DNA of 64,000 nucleotides from Streptomyces albiflavescens (GTDB lineage: Bacteria > Actinomycetota > Actinomycetes > Streptomycetales > Streptomycetaceae). Position 1 is the first letter of the stretch; each line of letters starts with the position of its first letter. A program made the position numbers and the translations under genes. Shown here piece after piece: positions 27,301 to 35,034 of the stretch. The stretch lies in NCBI RefSeq assembly GCF_014645835.1, contig NZ_BMMM01000006.1:244961-308960 (forward strand), in the 5' to 3' direction. The notes under the pieces were generated by a model, which was not told the origin of the DNA, did not search any database, and saw nothing but the letters and a program-made list of their open reading frames with translations.

Positions 27301-27804
27301 TGTGCCCAGGACGCCCACCTCTTCGACAGCACGGTCCGCGAGAACCTGCTGCTGGCCCGGAAGGAGGCGACCGAGGCCGAACTGCGTGAGGCGCTCGCGC
27401 GGGCGCAGCTCCTCGACTGGGTGGACGGGCTGCCCGACGGGCTCGACACACTCATCGGGGAGCACGGGGCCCGGCTGTCCGGCGGCCAGCGCCAGCGGCT
27501 CGCACTGTCCCGGGCACTGCTCGCCGACTTCCCCGTCCTCGTCCTCGACGAGCCCGCGGAACACCTCGACCTGCCGACTGCCGACGCGCTCACCGCTGAT
27601 CTGCTGGCCGCGACCGAGGGCCGTACGACGCTGCTGATCACGCACCGGCTGGCCGGGCTCGACGCGGTGGACGAGGTGATCGTGCTCGCGGAGGGTCGGG
27701 TCGTCCAGCGAGGTCGGTACGCGGCGCTGGCGGCTGTCGCGGGTCCGCTGCGCGAGATGGTGGAGCGGGAGGCGGCGGGGGATCTGCTGGTCCAGGCCGC
27801 ATAG
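24307..27804 (+). CDS. cydCD: Fused CydC-CydD thiol ABC exporter for cytochrome bd assembly
   Basis: An 1165-residue fusion of two half-transporters that exports thiols (glutathione or cysteine in E. coli) needed for cytochrome bd assembly. Order: six membrane segments, ATPase 1 (Walker A GPSGVGKST near 366, signature LSAGQRQRLALARA, Walker B LLLDEPTAS), a second membrane domain from about 590, ATPase 2 (GASGSGKTT near 953, LSGGQRQRLALSRA, LVLDEPAEHLD). I chose the GTG at 24307 because AAGGG lies 10 nt upstream; the GTG at 24298 has no room for a ribosome site and would add FHV encoded by parS. The fusion is usual in streptomycetes. Confidence 0.95.
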   Translation: MKPIDPRLLRYARATRLFLAAVVGLGAAGAALVIAQAMLIAEVVVGAFQHGLSAGALRTPLLLLAVVAIGRAVVSWLTELAAHRASAAVKSELRGRLLERAALLGPGWLSGQRTGSLVSLATRGVDALDDYFSRYLPQLGLAVVVPVAVLARIVTEDWESAAIIVGTLPLIPLFMILIGWATRTQMDRQWRLLSRLSGHFLDVVAGLPTLKVFGRAKAQAESIRKITGEYRQATMRTLRIAFLSSFALELLATISVALVAVTIGMRLVHGEMDLYVGLVILVLAPEAYLPLRQVGAQYHAAAEGLAAAEEIFSVLEAPVPASGSLHAPVGEIGFEGVSVRYPGRSGDAVTDVSFAVEPGETVALVGPSGVGKSTLLNVLLGFVEPTTGRVRVGGVDLAEADLSEWRSRVAWVPQRPHLYAGSIAENVRLARPDADDAALRQALVDAGAAGFVEALPDGVDTVLGEDGAGLSAGQRQRLALARAFLADRPVLLLDEPTASLDGSTEAEVVEAVRRLAVGRTVLLVVHRPALLGVADRVVRLESGAPVEASGPVEAGPARPLRPVEPESLPLTEGQEPPPAPRQRGGVLARVRAMAAPRRGPLALALLLGSLALGSAVGLMATSGWLISRASQQPPVLYLMVAVTATRAFGIGRAVFRYAERLVSHDAVLRMLADTRVAVYRRLESLAPAGLRTTRRGDLLSRLVADVDAMQDYWLRWLLPAGAAVVVSAASVGFTAWLLPEAGAALAVGLLAAGVGVPLVTGAVARRAERRLAPARGVLATRVTDLLTGTAELTVAGALPARTAEARQADTVLTRIASRAATATALGDGLTALASGLTVAATALVGAQAVATGRLGGVAMAVVVLTPLAAFEAVMGLPLAVQYRQRVRKSAERVYEVLDAPDPVREPERPQPAPASPFPLSVRGLRARHTGQDRDALAGLDLTLEQGRRIAVVGASGSGKTTLAQVLLRFLDAGAGTYTLGGVDAYAMDGDAVRRLVGLCAQDAHLFDSTVRENLLLARKEATEAELREALARAQLLDWVDGLPDGLDTLIGEHGARLSGGQRQRLALSRALLADFPVLVLDEPAEHLDLPTADALTADLLAATEGRTTLLITHRLAGLDAVDEVIVLAEGRVVQRGRYAALAAVAGPLREMVEREAAGDLLVQAA

Positions 27805-27845
27805 CCCAAGTTTCCGTTACAAATAGGACTAACTACGCTCGAGGC

Positions 27846-29576
27846 ATGTCAGTAGCTCCCGCCTCGCCCGACCGGGACAGCGGCCCGGACGTCAGCCCGG
27901 ACGCGGCGACTCGGCTGCCCCGGGGTCCGCACGGGCTGCCTACCGAGGTGACCGCGCGGGTGCCACAACTGCTGGAGGCGATCCGGTCGGTCGGATCGGG
28001 GCTGGAACTGCACTCCACGCTGGACCGGATCTGCGAGACGGCGGCCGAGCTCACGGACGCGCGGTACGCGGCCATCGGGGTCGCGGCAGAGGACGGGGAG
28101 GGCATCGTTGACCTGATCCACCACGGGCTCGACGAGGGGACCGCCCGGCGGATCGGACGGCTGCCCGACGGGCACACGGGGCTGCTCGGGGCGCTCATCC
28201 ACGATCCGGAGCCGGTGCGGCTGGCGAACGTGGCCGATGATCCGCGGGCCTGCGGGTTCCCCGAGCACCATCCGCCGATGCGGAGCTTCCTCGGGGTTCC
28301 GATCCGGGTGCACGGAGAGATCTTCGGGAATCTGTACCTGACCGAGAAGCGCGGCGGCGGCCCGTTCGACGACGGCGACCTCAACATGGTCCGGGTGCTG
28401 GCCGCGGAGGCGGGCATCGCCATCGGCAACGCCCGCCTGTACGAGGCCGCCCACCAGCGCGAGCGCTGGATCGACGGCTCGGTGGCCGTCACGACGACGC
28501 TGTTGTCGGGCAGCGACGCCGAGGAAGCCCTCCAGGTCGTCGCCGAACAGGCCCGCCGGCTCTCCGGCTCAGCGGCCGGGATCGTGCTGCTTCCCGCGAA
28601 GGAGGGCGGTCTGGAGATCGTCGCCGTCGCCTCGGAACGCCGGTCGAAGGCGCTCGGCCTCGTCATCCCGCCGGAGAGCGAGGCCGTCGCCGAACTCCTC
28701 GACGGAAAGCCGGTGTTCGTCGAGGACGCGACCACCGACGCGCGCCTGCTCACCGATCTCGTGCGCGACTACGGGCCGGTCATGATGCTGCCGCTGCAGA
28801 GCGAAGGCCGACTGCTCGGGGCCCTCGTCCTGGCGCGCGCCCAAGGAGAGCGTTCGTTCACGAAGACCGAGCGCACCCTGGCCGCGCAGTTCGCCGCCCA
28901 GGCCGCGCTCGCGTTGATCATGGCCGAGGCCCAGCGGGACCGGGAGCGGCTCGCGGTGTACGAGGACCGTGACCGGATCGCCCGTGACCTGCACGACCTC
29001 GTCATCCAGCGGCTGTTCGCGACGGGGATGCTGCTCGAGAGCGCGCAGCGGAGGTCGATCGTGCCCGAGGTTCAGGAGGGCGTCGGCAAGGCGGTCGACG
29101 AACTCGACGTCACCATCCAGGAGATCCGCACCGCCATCTTCGCCCTCAGCCAAGGCCCCGCCGAAGCGCCGTCCGGACTGCGCACCCGCGTGCTGCGCGA
29201 GATCAACATGGCCGCCGTGCCCCTCGGCTTCAAGCCTGGCCACCGCTTCATCGGGCCCGTCGACACGGTGGTCGGCGAACTCACCGGCAAGAACCTCATC
29301 GCCGCCCTGCGCGAGGCTCTCTCCAATGCCTTCCGGCACTCCGGGGCCTCCCACATCGACGTCGTCGTCGACGCGACCGTCCAACTGCCGGGCGGGAGGC
29401 AGGCCGTACGGCTCACGGTCGCCGACGACGGCGTCGGCATCCCGAGCGGCGGCCGACGCAGCGGTCTGCGGAACCTCAAGCGGCGCGCCGAGGCCCTGGG
29501 CGGCGACAGCTGGTACGGGCCGGGGATCGGTGACGACGGGAGCGGCACGACGGTGGTGTGGCAGGCGCCCCACTGA
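27846..29576 (+). CDS. GAF-domain sensor histidine kinase (DevS/DosT-like)
   Basis: A 576-residue soluble sensor kinase. Two GAF domains (about 45-195 and 215-365) precede a HisKA_3 dimerisation domain with phospho-acceptor H383 in RDLHDLVIQRLF and an ATPase domain (NAFRHSG, DDGVGIP, GLRNLKRRAE). GAF-A carries HHPPMRSFLGVPIRVHGEIFGN, very like the haem region of mycobacterial DevS and DosT, which sense O2, NO and CO; haem binding here is inferred. It follows cydCD by 41 bp, so regulation with the oxygen-limited oxidase is plausible. No response regulator is adjacent. Confidence 0.9.
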   Translation: MSVAPASPDRDSGPDVSPDAATRLPRGPHGLPTEVTARVPQLLEAIRSVGSGLELHSTLDRICETAAELTDARYAAIGVAAEDGEGIVDLIHHGLDEGTARRIGRLPDGHTGLLGALIHDPEPVRLANVADDPRACGFPEHHPPMRSFLGVPIRVHGEIFGNLYLTEKRGGGPFDDGDLNMVRVLAAEAGIAIGNARLYEAAHQRERWIDGSVAVTTTLLSGSDAEEALQVVAEQARRLSGSAAGIVLLPAKEGGLEIVAVASERRSKALGLVIPPESEAVAELLDGKPVFVEDATTDARLLTDLVRDYGPVMMLPLQSEGRLLGALVLARAQGERSFTKTERTLAAQFAAQAALALIMAEAQRDRERLAVYEDRDRIARDLHDLVIQRLFATGMLLESAQRRSIVPEVQEGVGKAVDELDVTIQEIRTAIFALSQGPAEAPSGLRTRVLREINMAAVPLGFKPGHRFIGPVDTVVGELTGKNLIAALREALSNAFRHSGASHIDVVVDATVQLPGGRQAVRLTVADDGVGIPSGGRRSGLRNLKRRAEALGGDSWYGPGIGDDGSGTTVVWQAPH

Positions 29577-29580
29577 CGCT

Positions 29581-29650
29581 CCCGGGTCGCCCTGGCATCC
29601 CGGGCCCTCAACCCCCCGGGTCGCCGTTGCATCCCGGGCCCTCGTCCCCC
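29581..29650. repeat. 34-bp degenerate tandem repeat after the sensor kinase stop
   Basis: CCCGGGTCGCC...GCATCCCGGGCCCTC occurs at 29581 and again at 29615, starting 5 bp after the stop codon. Confidence 0.6.
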
Positions 29651-29804
29651 CCCCGGCTCCCCCTCGTCCCCCGAGCGCTGTGGCCAACGTACCGAGGCCA
29701 GGCACCTGTTCGGCCCAGCCGAGTGACCCATCCGTGGCGATCGGTCCCCCAGGTGCACGACGTGGACGAGACCGCGCCCGACGGCGCGGGACACGATCGC
29801 TGCC

Positions 29805-30875
29805 ATGCGTTTTTCCCGCCGCCGTCCGCTGCTCGTGTCGGCGCTCCTGTGTGCGCTCGTGGTCCTCGCGGCCCGGCCCACGGCGGCCGAAGACGATGGC
29901 GAGGACCCCGGCATCAGCGCACGCGTGGCGCGGCTGTACGAGGACGCCTCCGTGGCGACGCGGCAGTACGAGGCGGGACGGCGGGAGGCCGAGGCGCAGC
30001 GGACCAAGGCGCGGCGGGCCGAGCGACTCCTCGCACGTGAGCGGCAGGAGGTCGCGGCGCGGCATGAGGACCTGGGCCGGATCGCTCGCGAACAGTACCG
30101 GCAGGGTGGCGGGCTCCCGTACACCGCGCAGATTCTGATCGCGGGCGGCCCCGATGACCTGATACGCGGTCAGCGCGCTGTCTGGCGGGCGGATCTCGAC
30201 GTCAGCAACGCGGTGACCAAGAGCCGTCGCGCGGAAGCCCGGCTCGCCGCCGACGAGGCGAGGGCCCGGTCCGAGTGGCAGGCGGTGGAGCACCGGAACG
30301 GTGAATTCGCCGAGATGAAGCGGATCATCCAGGCGAAGCTCGAAGAGGCGCGGTCGACGCTCCAGAGCCAGGCGGACGCCTCGGTGGCCGCGGGCTCCTG
30401 CCGTGGCGCCGTCCGGCTGGAGCAGCCGAAGACGAAGTCCAAGCGCGCGTGGGTCGCGCCGGTGCGGACGTACGTACTCTCCGCGGGCTTCGGCCGTGCC
30501 GGCAAGCACTGGGCGAGCCGGCACACCGGGCAGGACTTCGCGGTGCCCATCGGCACGCCGGTCCGCGCGGTCGGGACGGGCCGGGTGGTGAGTGTGTCCT
30601 GCCGCGGCGCGTTCGGCATCGAGATCGTGATCGAACACCCCGGCGGCTACTGCACGCGGTACGCACACCTCGCCGCCGTCGCCGTGGACCAGGGAGAGCG
30701 GGTGTCCACCGGGCAGTGGATCGGGCAGTCCGGCACCAGCGGCAACTCGACCGGTCCGCATCTGCACTTCGAGGTGCGCGTCACACCGGACCCGGGGTCG
30801 GCCATCGACCCTGTGCCATGGCTCGCGGAGCACGGGGTGGACATCCAGCGGACGGCGGGCGCGGGCGCCCGGTAA
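29805..30875 (+). CDS. Secreted M23 family peptidoglycan endopeptidase
   Basis: A 356-residue exported LytM-type peptidase expected to cut peptidoglycan cross-bridges. Signal peptide 1-28 (RRRPLLVSALLCALVVLAARPTAA). Residues about 35-200 form a coiled coil rich in Ala, Arg and Glu, typical of division-linked M23 proteins. The zinc site is HTGQDFAV with H and D near 245 and HLHFEV near the end; a central Cys pair (VSVSCRG, GYCTRY) may form a disulfide. ATG at 29805. Follows the sensor kinase by 228 bp; the end converges on the HAD gene. Confidence 0.9.
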   Translation: MRFSRRRPLLVSALLCALVVLAARPTAAEDDGEDPGISARVARLYEDASVATRQYEAGRREAEAQRTKARRAERLLARERQEVAARHEDLGRIAREQYRQGGGLPYTAQILIAGGPDDLIRGQRAVWRADLDVSNAVTKSRRAEARLAADEARARSEWQAVEHRNGEFAEMKRIIQAKLEEARSTLQSQADASVAAGSCRGAVRLEQPKTKSKRAWVAPVRTYVLSAGFGRAGKHWASRHTGQDFAVPIGTPVRAVGTGRVVSVSCRGAFGIEIVIEHPGGYCTRYAHLAAVAVDQGERVSTGQWIGQSGTSGNSTGPHLHFEVRVTPDPGSAIDPVPWLAEHGVDIQRTAGAGAR

Positions 30876-30895
30876 AGGGCGCGCTCCCGCTCCTG

Positions 30896-30945
30896 CAACC
30901 GCTCCACGAGAATCCGCTTACAGCCGCTCCGCGAGGATCCGCTCG
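30896..30945. repeat. 25-bp tandem duplication spanning a stop codon
   Basis: Bases 30896-30920 and 30921-30945 are adjacent 25-bp copies differing at a few positions. The second encodes the last codons of the HAD gene (ERILAERL on the minus strand); the TAA stop (30918-30920) lies exactly at the junction. Confidence 0.8.
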
Positions 30946-31787
30946 ATGACGACCGCCACCCCGTCGTCGTTGTTCGCGACCGTGCGCCCGGAGGCCGCGG
31001 CGATCACCTCGGGGTGGGCGTTGCCCATCGCGTACGACTGGCCCGCCCAGGTGAGCATCTCGACGTCGTTCGGCATGTCACCGAAGGCGACGACCTCCTC
31101 GTGGGAGATGCCGCGTTCGGCGCAGCACAGCGCCAGGGTGCTGGCCTTGGAGACGCCGGGGCCGCTGATCTCAAGGAGGGCGCTGGGACTCGACCTGGTC
31201 ACATTGGCCCGGTCGCCGATGGCCAGGCGGGCGACGGTGAGGAAACCGTCCGGGTCCATCTCGGGGTGGTACGCGAGTACCTTGAGCACCGGCTGATCGG
31301 CGTCCAGCGCATCCTCGGCGAGGAGCTTCTCGGCGGGTGCGACGGTCTCCGGGGGCTCCATGTGCAGCGAGGGGTAGCCCGGTTCGAGGTGGAGGCCGTA
31401 CGTCCGCTCGACGGCGCACACAGTGCCGGGCGCCGCCGAGCGCAGCAGCTGGATGACGTCGAGCGCGATGTCGGGAGCCAACTCACGGATCTTCACGAAG
31501 CGGTGGGCGCCGGGGCCGCCGTGCAGGTCGACCACCGCGGCGCCGTTGCCGCAGATCGCCAGGCCGTGCCCGTGGACGTGGTCGCTGACGACGTCCATCC
31601 AGCGGGCCGGGCGGCCGGTGACGAAGAAGACCTCGATGCCCGCCTCCTCGGCGGCGGCGAGGGCGGCGATCGTGCGCTCGGACACCGACTTGTCGTCGCG
31701 CAACAGGGTGCCGTCGAGATCCGTGGCGATCAGCCGGGGCGGAACAGTGGAGGCCGGGGTCTCGGGCTGTCGAGTCGCTGAGGTCAC
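30918..31787 (-). CDS. Cof-type HAD hydrolase
   Basis: A 289-residue HAD superfamily IIB phosphatase, probably acting on sugar phosphates or flavin/PLP phosphates. Motif I DLDGTLL with both Asp is near residue 23, motif II T in FVTGR, motif III Lys in GVSKAST and motif IV GDMPNDVEML near 235. The GTG at 31787 has GGGAG upstream; an ATG at 31805 lacks one. A paralogue lies at 42200-43033 next to serS. Confidence 0.88.
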   Translation of the reverse strand: MTSATRQPETPASTVPPRLIATDLDGTLLRDDKSVSERTIAALAAAEEAGIEVFFVTGRPARWMDVVSDHVHGHGLAICGNGAAVVDLHGGPGAHRFVKIRELAPDIALDVIQLLRSAAPGTVCAVERTYGLHLEPGYPSLHMEPPETVAPAEKLLAEDALDADQPVLKVLAYHPEMDPDGFLTVARLAIGDRANVTRSSPSALLEISGPGVSKASTLALCCAERGISHEEVVAFGDMPNDVEMLTWAGQSYAMGNAHPEVIAAASGRTVANNDDGVAVVIERILAERL

Positions 31788-31939
31788 GCGCCCATTCTCC
31801 CGCATATGCGCGCACGGCCGTGCGGCGGTGCGCACACTTGAGTGGTTACCGTCCTCACCAGCATCGTTACGCCCCGTCGAACCAGAGCCGGCAGGGCCTG
31901 ACTCTCGGTTCGGGCTGGCCGACCCCTCAGGACAACTGG

Positions 31940-32023
31940 GCCGGCTCTCAGGACATCCGTGCCGGACCTCAAGGCAGCTGTGCGGGACCTCAGGGCAGCT
32001 GTGCGGGACCTCAGGGCAGCTGT
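31940..32023. repeat. 21-bp tandem repeat overlapping a gene end
   Basis: Units at 31940-31960 (divergent), 31961-31981, 31982-32002 and 32003-32023; the last two are identical (GCGGGACCTCAGGGCAGCTGT). The last unit contains the stop and final codons (AQLP) of the minus-strand oxidoreductase. Confidence 0.85.
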
Positions 32024-32913
32024 GCCGGGGCCTCCATCGCGATCCGCTCGAAGACCTTCACGTCAGCCGCGAAGTCCGAGTCGGGGATGGGCCAGTGGAT
32101 CACGATGTCGGTGAAGCCGAGCTCAGCGTGCCTGCCTGCGAAATCGACGAACGCGTCCAGGGACTCCAGCGGACGGCCGCGGTCCGGAGTGAAGCCGGTG
32201 AGCAGGATCTTGTCGAGCTCGTTCGCGTCCCGGCCGATCGCGGCGCATGCGTCGGCCAGCTTGTCGGCCTGCCCGCGAATGGCCTGAATCGACTGGTGAG
32301 GGGTGCCCGTTTCGTACAGCTTCGGGTCACCGGTCGTCACCCACGCCTGTCCGTGCTGGGCGGCGAGCTTCAGTCCGCGCGGACCGGTGGCGGCCACCGC
32401 GAACGGGAGCCGGGGGCGCTGGACACAGCCCGGGATGTTCCGCGCCTCGTGCGCCGAGTAGTAGTCACCGCCGTACGAAACGGAGTCCTCGGTGAGGAGC
32501 CGGTCGAGCAGCGGCACGAACTCGCCGAAGCGGTTGGCGCGCTCGCGCGGGGTCCACGGGTCCTGGCCGAGCGCCGTGGCGTCGAAGCCGGTGCCACCCG
32601 CTCCTATGCCCAGGGTGATCCGGCCGTTCGAGATGTCGTCGAGGGAGATCAGTTCCTTGGCGAGGGTCACCGGATGCCGGAAGTTCGGCGAGGTCACGAG
32701 CGTGCCGAGGCGGAGGCGCTCGGTGACGGCGGCCGCGGCGGTCAGTGTCGGCACGGCCCCGAACCACGGGCCGTCCCGAAAGGTCCGCCACGACAGATGG
32801 TCGTACGTGAACGCGGTGTGGAAGCCGAGCTGCTCCGCACGCTGCCAGGCGGAACGCCCGCCCTCGTGCCAGCGGACGTACGGCAGGATCACGGTGCTCA
32901 GACGCAGACTCAT
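32011..32913 (-). CDS. LLM-class F420-dependent oxidoreductase
   Basis: A 300-residue luciferase-like TIM-barrel oxidoreductase of the F420-dependent group common in actinomycetes. Recognisable blocks: SLRLSTVILPYVRW at the start, AFTYDHLSWRTF, RLRLGTLVTSPNFRHPV, ISNGRITLGIGAGG and AVAATGPRGLKLAAQH. Substrate unknown. The ATG at 32913 starts the conserved barrel strand 1; the earlier in-frame ATG gives an unrelated extension. Confidence 0.85.
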   Translation of the reverse strand: MSLRLSTVILPYVRWHEGGRSAWQRAEQLGFHTAFTYDHLSWRTFRDGPWFGAVPTLTAAAAVTERLRLGTLVTSPNFRHPVTLAKELISLDDISNGRITLGIGAGGTGFDATALGQDPWTPRERANRFGEFVPLLDRLLTEDSVSYGGDYYSAHEARNIPGCVQRPRLPFAVAATGPRGLKLAAQHGQAWVTTGDPKLYETGTPHQSIQAIRGQADKLADACAAIGRDANELDKILLTGFTPDRGRPLESLDAFVDFAGRHAELGFTDIVIHWPIPDSDFAADVKVFERIAMEAPAQLP

Positions 32914-32957
32914 GCATCGAGCGTAAAGGGAATCGCGGAGTGGTCGCGGCCACCGCA

Positions 32958-33003
32958 TGATCACCCGCGCTGCCTGCCTGTGATGACCCGCGCTGCCTGC
33001 CTG
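32958..33003. repeat. 23-bp tandem duplication directly after the kptA stop
   Basis: TGATCACCCGCGCTGCCTGCCTG (32958-32980) and the same with one change (TGATGACC..., 32981-33003). The repeat abuts the minus-strand stop codon at 33004. Confidence 0.85.
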
Positions 33004-33564
33004 TCAGTGCCCCGAGGGAAATCGCAGGTACTGCGGGGGTACGGCCTGAGTGAGCCAGACTTCGTTCGCGCTGACCCGGAAGACATGGCCGTCGCGGTGC
33101 ATGGCGGCGGCGTCCACGGAGAGCACGACCGGCCGGCCGCGGCGGGCGCCGACGCGGGTCGCGGTCTCCCGGTCCGGCGAGAGGTGCACGTCGTGCCGGT
33201 TCATGGGCCGCAGGCCCTCGGCGCGGATCGCGTCCAGGTTGCGGGCCACGGTCCCGTGATAGAGGTACGCGGGCGGGGTCGCCGGGGGCAGTCCGAGGTC
33301 GACCTCGACGGAGTGGCCCTGGCTGGCGCGGATCCGGGTCCCCTCGATCGCGAAGCGCCGCTTGTCGTTGTGGGCCACGACGTGATCGAGCTCCTCACGC
33401 GTGAACCGGAAGCCGTGCGCGGCCGCCGCGGCCATCAGCGTCTCGATCTCGACCCAGCCGCCCTCGCCGAGGGTGAGCCCGATCCGCTCGGGCTGGTGCC
33501 GCAGATGCTTCGAGAGGTACTTCGACACCTTCACGGTGCGTCTTTCATCCATCCGTTCGTTCAT
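33004..33564 (-). CDS. kptA: RNA 2'-phosphotransferase, Tpt1/KptA family
   Basis: A 186-residue NAD-dependent enzyme that removes an internal RNA 2'-phosphate, giving ADP-ribose cyclic phosphate. Family hallmarks: VSKYLSKHLRH at the N-terminus, the YLYHGT block, HVHLSPDRETA and RPVVLSVDAA. In eukaryotes it completes tRNA splicing; bacteria lack that pathway, so the cellular substrate is unknown. Start at ATG 33564 (MNERMDERR), with GGAG only 2 nt away; ATG at 33552 is an alternative with 12-nt spacing. Confidence 0.9.
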   Translation of the reverse strand: MNERMDERRTVKVSKYLSKHLRHQPERIGLTLGEGGWVEIETLMAAAAAHGFRFTREELDHVVAHNDKRRFAIEGTRIRASQGHSVEVDLGLPPATPPAYLYHGTVARNLDAIRAEGLRPMNRHDVHLSPDRETATRVGARRGRPVVLSVDAAAMHRDGHVFRVSANEVWLTQAVPPQYLRFPSGH

Positions 33565-33620
33565 CTCTCCAGGGTGCCTGGCGAGAGACGGGTCACGCAT
33601 TTGATTTTGATTCGGAGGTT

Positions 33621-33674
33621 TGATCCACAGCCAAGTCCTGTTATCCACAGGGGATTTGGCGATTCTGTGGACAA
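33621..33674. promoter_or_regulatory. Three DnaA-box-like sites between kptA and merR
   Basis: TGATCCACA (33621-33629), TTATCCACA (33641-33649) and TGTGGACAA (33666-33674, the reverse of TTGTCCACA, the Streptomyces consensus). Two of the three are close to perfect. They sit in an AT-rich gap and may titrate DnaA or regulate kptA. Confidence 0.5.
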
Positions 33675-33686
33675 CTCACAGGCAAT

Positions 33687-34631
33687 TTAGGCGGTTTCAT
33701 CAACCTTGCTGTTATTGCCGTGGTTTGACGCGAGGCGATCCAAGGTGCGTGCCTGCACCTCCCGTTCGGCGGCAGCCGTGATGAAGGCCGCCACCTGGCC
33801 CGCCCCAACCAGCCCTTCCACAGCCCGCATTGTGTCCGTGGGAATCTCCACGGTATGCGTCTCGATGCGGCGCTCCACCGGCTGCCCCGCGCCAAGGTGT
33901 TGATGCAGGTACCGGTTGGCGAACAGTCGCATGGCGCGGGCCAGTTCGGCGTCCACCGTCTGCTGCGCGAGCGGCCGCAGCCGCCGTACGAGCGAGGCCG
34001 CCTCGGCCGCCTCGGCGTCGGTCGGCGGGTGCTCCCCCAGATAACGCGCGAAGACATGCTCGGTCGTGAACTCCAGGAAACGGGCGGCGATGTGCTCGAC
34101 CTGACCCCTCAACTCCCGCAGATGGCCCGAGATCGCGGACAGCGGAACGCCCGTCGCATACAACTCGACTGCCACGGCCAGCTCTTGAGGGCTCGGGACG
34201 AGAAAGGAGTCCTCGTCTCCGGGAATCGGCTCCAGCACGCCGAGCTCCACGGCGTCGGCCACCGCGTCGTCGTCCGGGCTGCCGCCGAACCGTTCGTCGA
34301 GCTCGGCACGCGAGATCCGGGCTGCCTCCTCGTCGGTCCACGGCCCGTCGACCTCCGCGACCAGGCCCAGGATCCCGCCGAGGCCCCGACCCGCGTCCCA
34401 GGCCTCCAGGAGCTCCTTGATGGAGGCCAGCGTGTAGCCGCGGTCGAGGAGACCGGCGATCTGCCGCAGCCGGGTCAGATGGGCGTCCGCGTACACATTG
34501 GCGCGGCCGCGCCGCTCGGGGCGGGGGAGCAGCCCGCGGTCCTGATAGGCGCGGATCGTCCGGACCGTGGCACCGCTGTGGTGTGCCAGGTCCTCGATCC
34601 GGTAGGCGACACCGACCGACTCGTCGCTCAC
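33687..34631 (-). CDS. MerR family transcriptional regulator
   Basis: A 314-residue MerR-type regulator. The winged helix (YRIEDLAHHSGATVRTIRAYQDRGLLPRPERRG) spans about 9-75 and includes the typical RTIRAYQ recognition helix. The long C-terminal domain is helical and unlike metal-binding MerR proteins, so the signal is unknown. GTG at 34631 has GCAGGAAG upstream. Possibly drives the divergent or neighbouring genes. Confidence 0.9.
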   Translation of the reverse strand: MSDESVGVAYRIEDLAHHSGATVRTIRAYQDRGLLPRPERRGRANVYADAHLTRLRQIAGLLDRGYTLASIKELLEAWDAGRGLGGILGLVAEVDGPWTDEEAARISRAELDERFGGSPDDDAVADAVELGVLEPIPGDEDSFLVPSPQELAVAVELYATGVPLSAISGHLRELRGQVEHIAARFLEFTTEHVFARYLGEHPPTDAEAAEAASLVRRLRPLAQQTVDAELARAMRLFANRYLHQHLGAGQPVERRIETHTVEIPTDTMRAVEGLVGAGQVAAFITAAAEREVQARTLDRLASNHGNNSKVDETA

Positions 34632-34665
34632 ACTTCCTGCCCTCCCGCAGCGTCGGGCGACATCG

Positions 34666-35034
34666 CTACGCGATCGCCGCCCGACCGATCGCCCCCGCTG
34701 CCGACCGCGCCGCCGGCGACTGCGCCGGATACTCCACGGCCCTGCGCAGTGAGCCCTCCTGCGACGGATGGTACGACCCCCGCAGATAGCGGGGTATGGC
34801 CGCGCCGAGTTCCCTCCAGGTGGGCAACAGCCCTTTGCGTACGGACCTGTTGTGTGCGGCGAGCGAGTAGCGCGCGCCCGGCGAGCCGGGGGTCGTGAGG
34901 TGCGTGGCGGTGGGCTCGTCCGGTATCCGGTGGAGAGGGGTCTCCTCCCAGTCGAAGGACACCCGCCTCGGGGTGATCGGGTAGTGGCCGTCGCTCACGG
35001 AGTCGCCGATCGAGTCGCTCGGCATCTCGGTCAC
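34666..35034 (-). pseudogene. Predicted metal-dependent hydrolase reduced by an in-frame internal deletion
   Basis: A 122-residue frame joining the two ends of a hydrolase of the COG3687 type (PF10118 family): the N-terminal YPITPRRVSFDWEETPLHRIP and PTATH, then directly a C-terminal block GARYSLAAHNRSVRKGLL, ending in RAVEYPAQSPAA. The family is normally close to 280-300 residues, and the metal-ligand centre (HINV, EXXH-like) is missing. GTG at 35034 overlaps the upstream gene stop (GTGA). Either a pseudogene or a much shortened protein; the catalytic part is gone. Confidence 0.7.

Noticed and set aside
28569..30833. 754-codon minus-strand open frame
   Set aside because: Antisense to the sensor kinase and M23 peptidase.
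31423..33690. 755-codon plus-strand open frame
   Set aside because: Antisense to HAD, F420 oxidoreductase and kptA, all with clear family motifs.
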